Source: Balneolia bacterium
GTDB taxonomy: Bacteria; Bacteroidota; Rhodothermia; Balneolales; Cyclonatronaceae
DNA length: 6,032 nt
Assembly: GCA_003566395.1 (NCBI GenBank)
Contig: PXDL01000267.1
Location: 1 to 6,032 of the forward strand
Direction: 5' to 3'
Numbering within the stretch: position 1 is the first letter of the stretch; each line of letters begins with the position of its first letter. This document shows, in pieces, positions 6,019-6,032 of this stretch. The translations under genes and the position numbers were made by a program. The notes beneath the pieces were generated by a model. The model did not search any database. It was not told the DNA's origin and was given only the letters and a program-made list of their open reading frames with translations.

Positions 6019-6032
6019 GTTGATGATATGAA

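Noticed and set aside
6023..6032. Possible start of another gene after rarA
   Set aside because: The ATG at 6023 stops after two codons, and the ATG at 6028 has only five bases before the window ends, so nothing can be supported.

Overview
The window reads as ordinary chromosomal coding DNA, about 90% coding, moderate in GC, with no sign of phage, plasmid or insertion sequence. The likely source is a bacterium of the Bacteroidota/FCB side, most plausibly the Balneolota/Rhodothermota branch. That placement is an inference from three things: none of the five start codons has a convincing Shine-Dalgarno sequence, an uncharacterised protein here resembles a family I associate with that branch, and the ABC ATPase is a short CcmA-like type. 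I could not test it by search.

Left part (1-1447), minus strand. Reading right to left, a 207-residue stand-alone ABC ATPase (1447-824) is followed by a gene for an M29-family metallo-aminopeptidase (648 to beyond the left edge, 216 codons visible). The 175-bp gap between them carries a perfect 14-bp inverted repeat starting two bases after the ABC stop codon. The loop and adjoining stem of that repeat are built from four degenerate 7-bp units.

Centre and right (1533-6018), plus strand. An 85-bp divergent intergenic region separates the ABC gene from three rightward genes that may be one transcription unit. First is a 496-residue uncharacterised protein with a helical N-terminal domain, a very acidic low-complexity linker and a separate C-terminal domain. 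Next, after 61 bp, is the beta (carboxyltransferase) subunit of a biotin-dependent acyl-CoA carboxylase, most like propionyl-CoA carboxylase. After only 9 bp comes RarA, the AAA+ replication-fork protein. The window ends 14 bp after the rarA stop.

The genes do not form one obvious pathway: peptide turnover (M29), an export or ABC function without its permease, propionyl-CoA metabolism without its biotin carboxylase subunit, and DNA replication maintenance. I see no defence system, CRISPR array, tRNA or rRNA. The items most worth attention are the unknown acidic-linker protein with its repeated PL(Y/W)xRL motif, and the heptad-bearing hairpin after the ABC gene.
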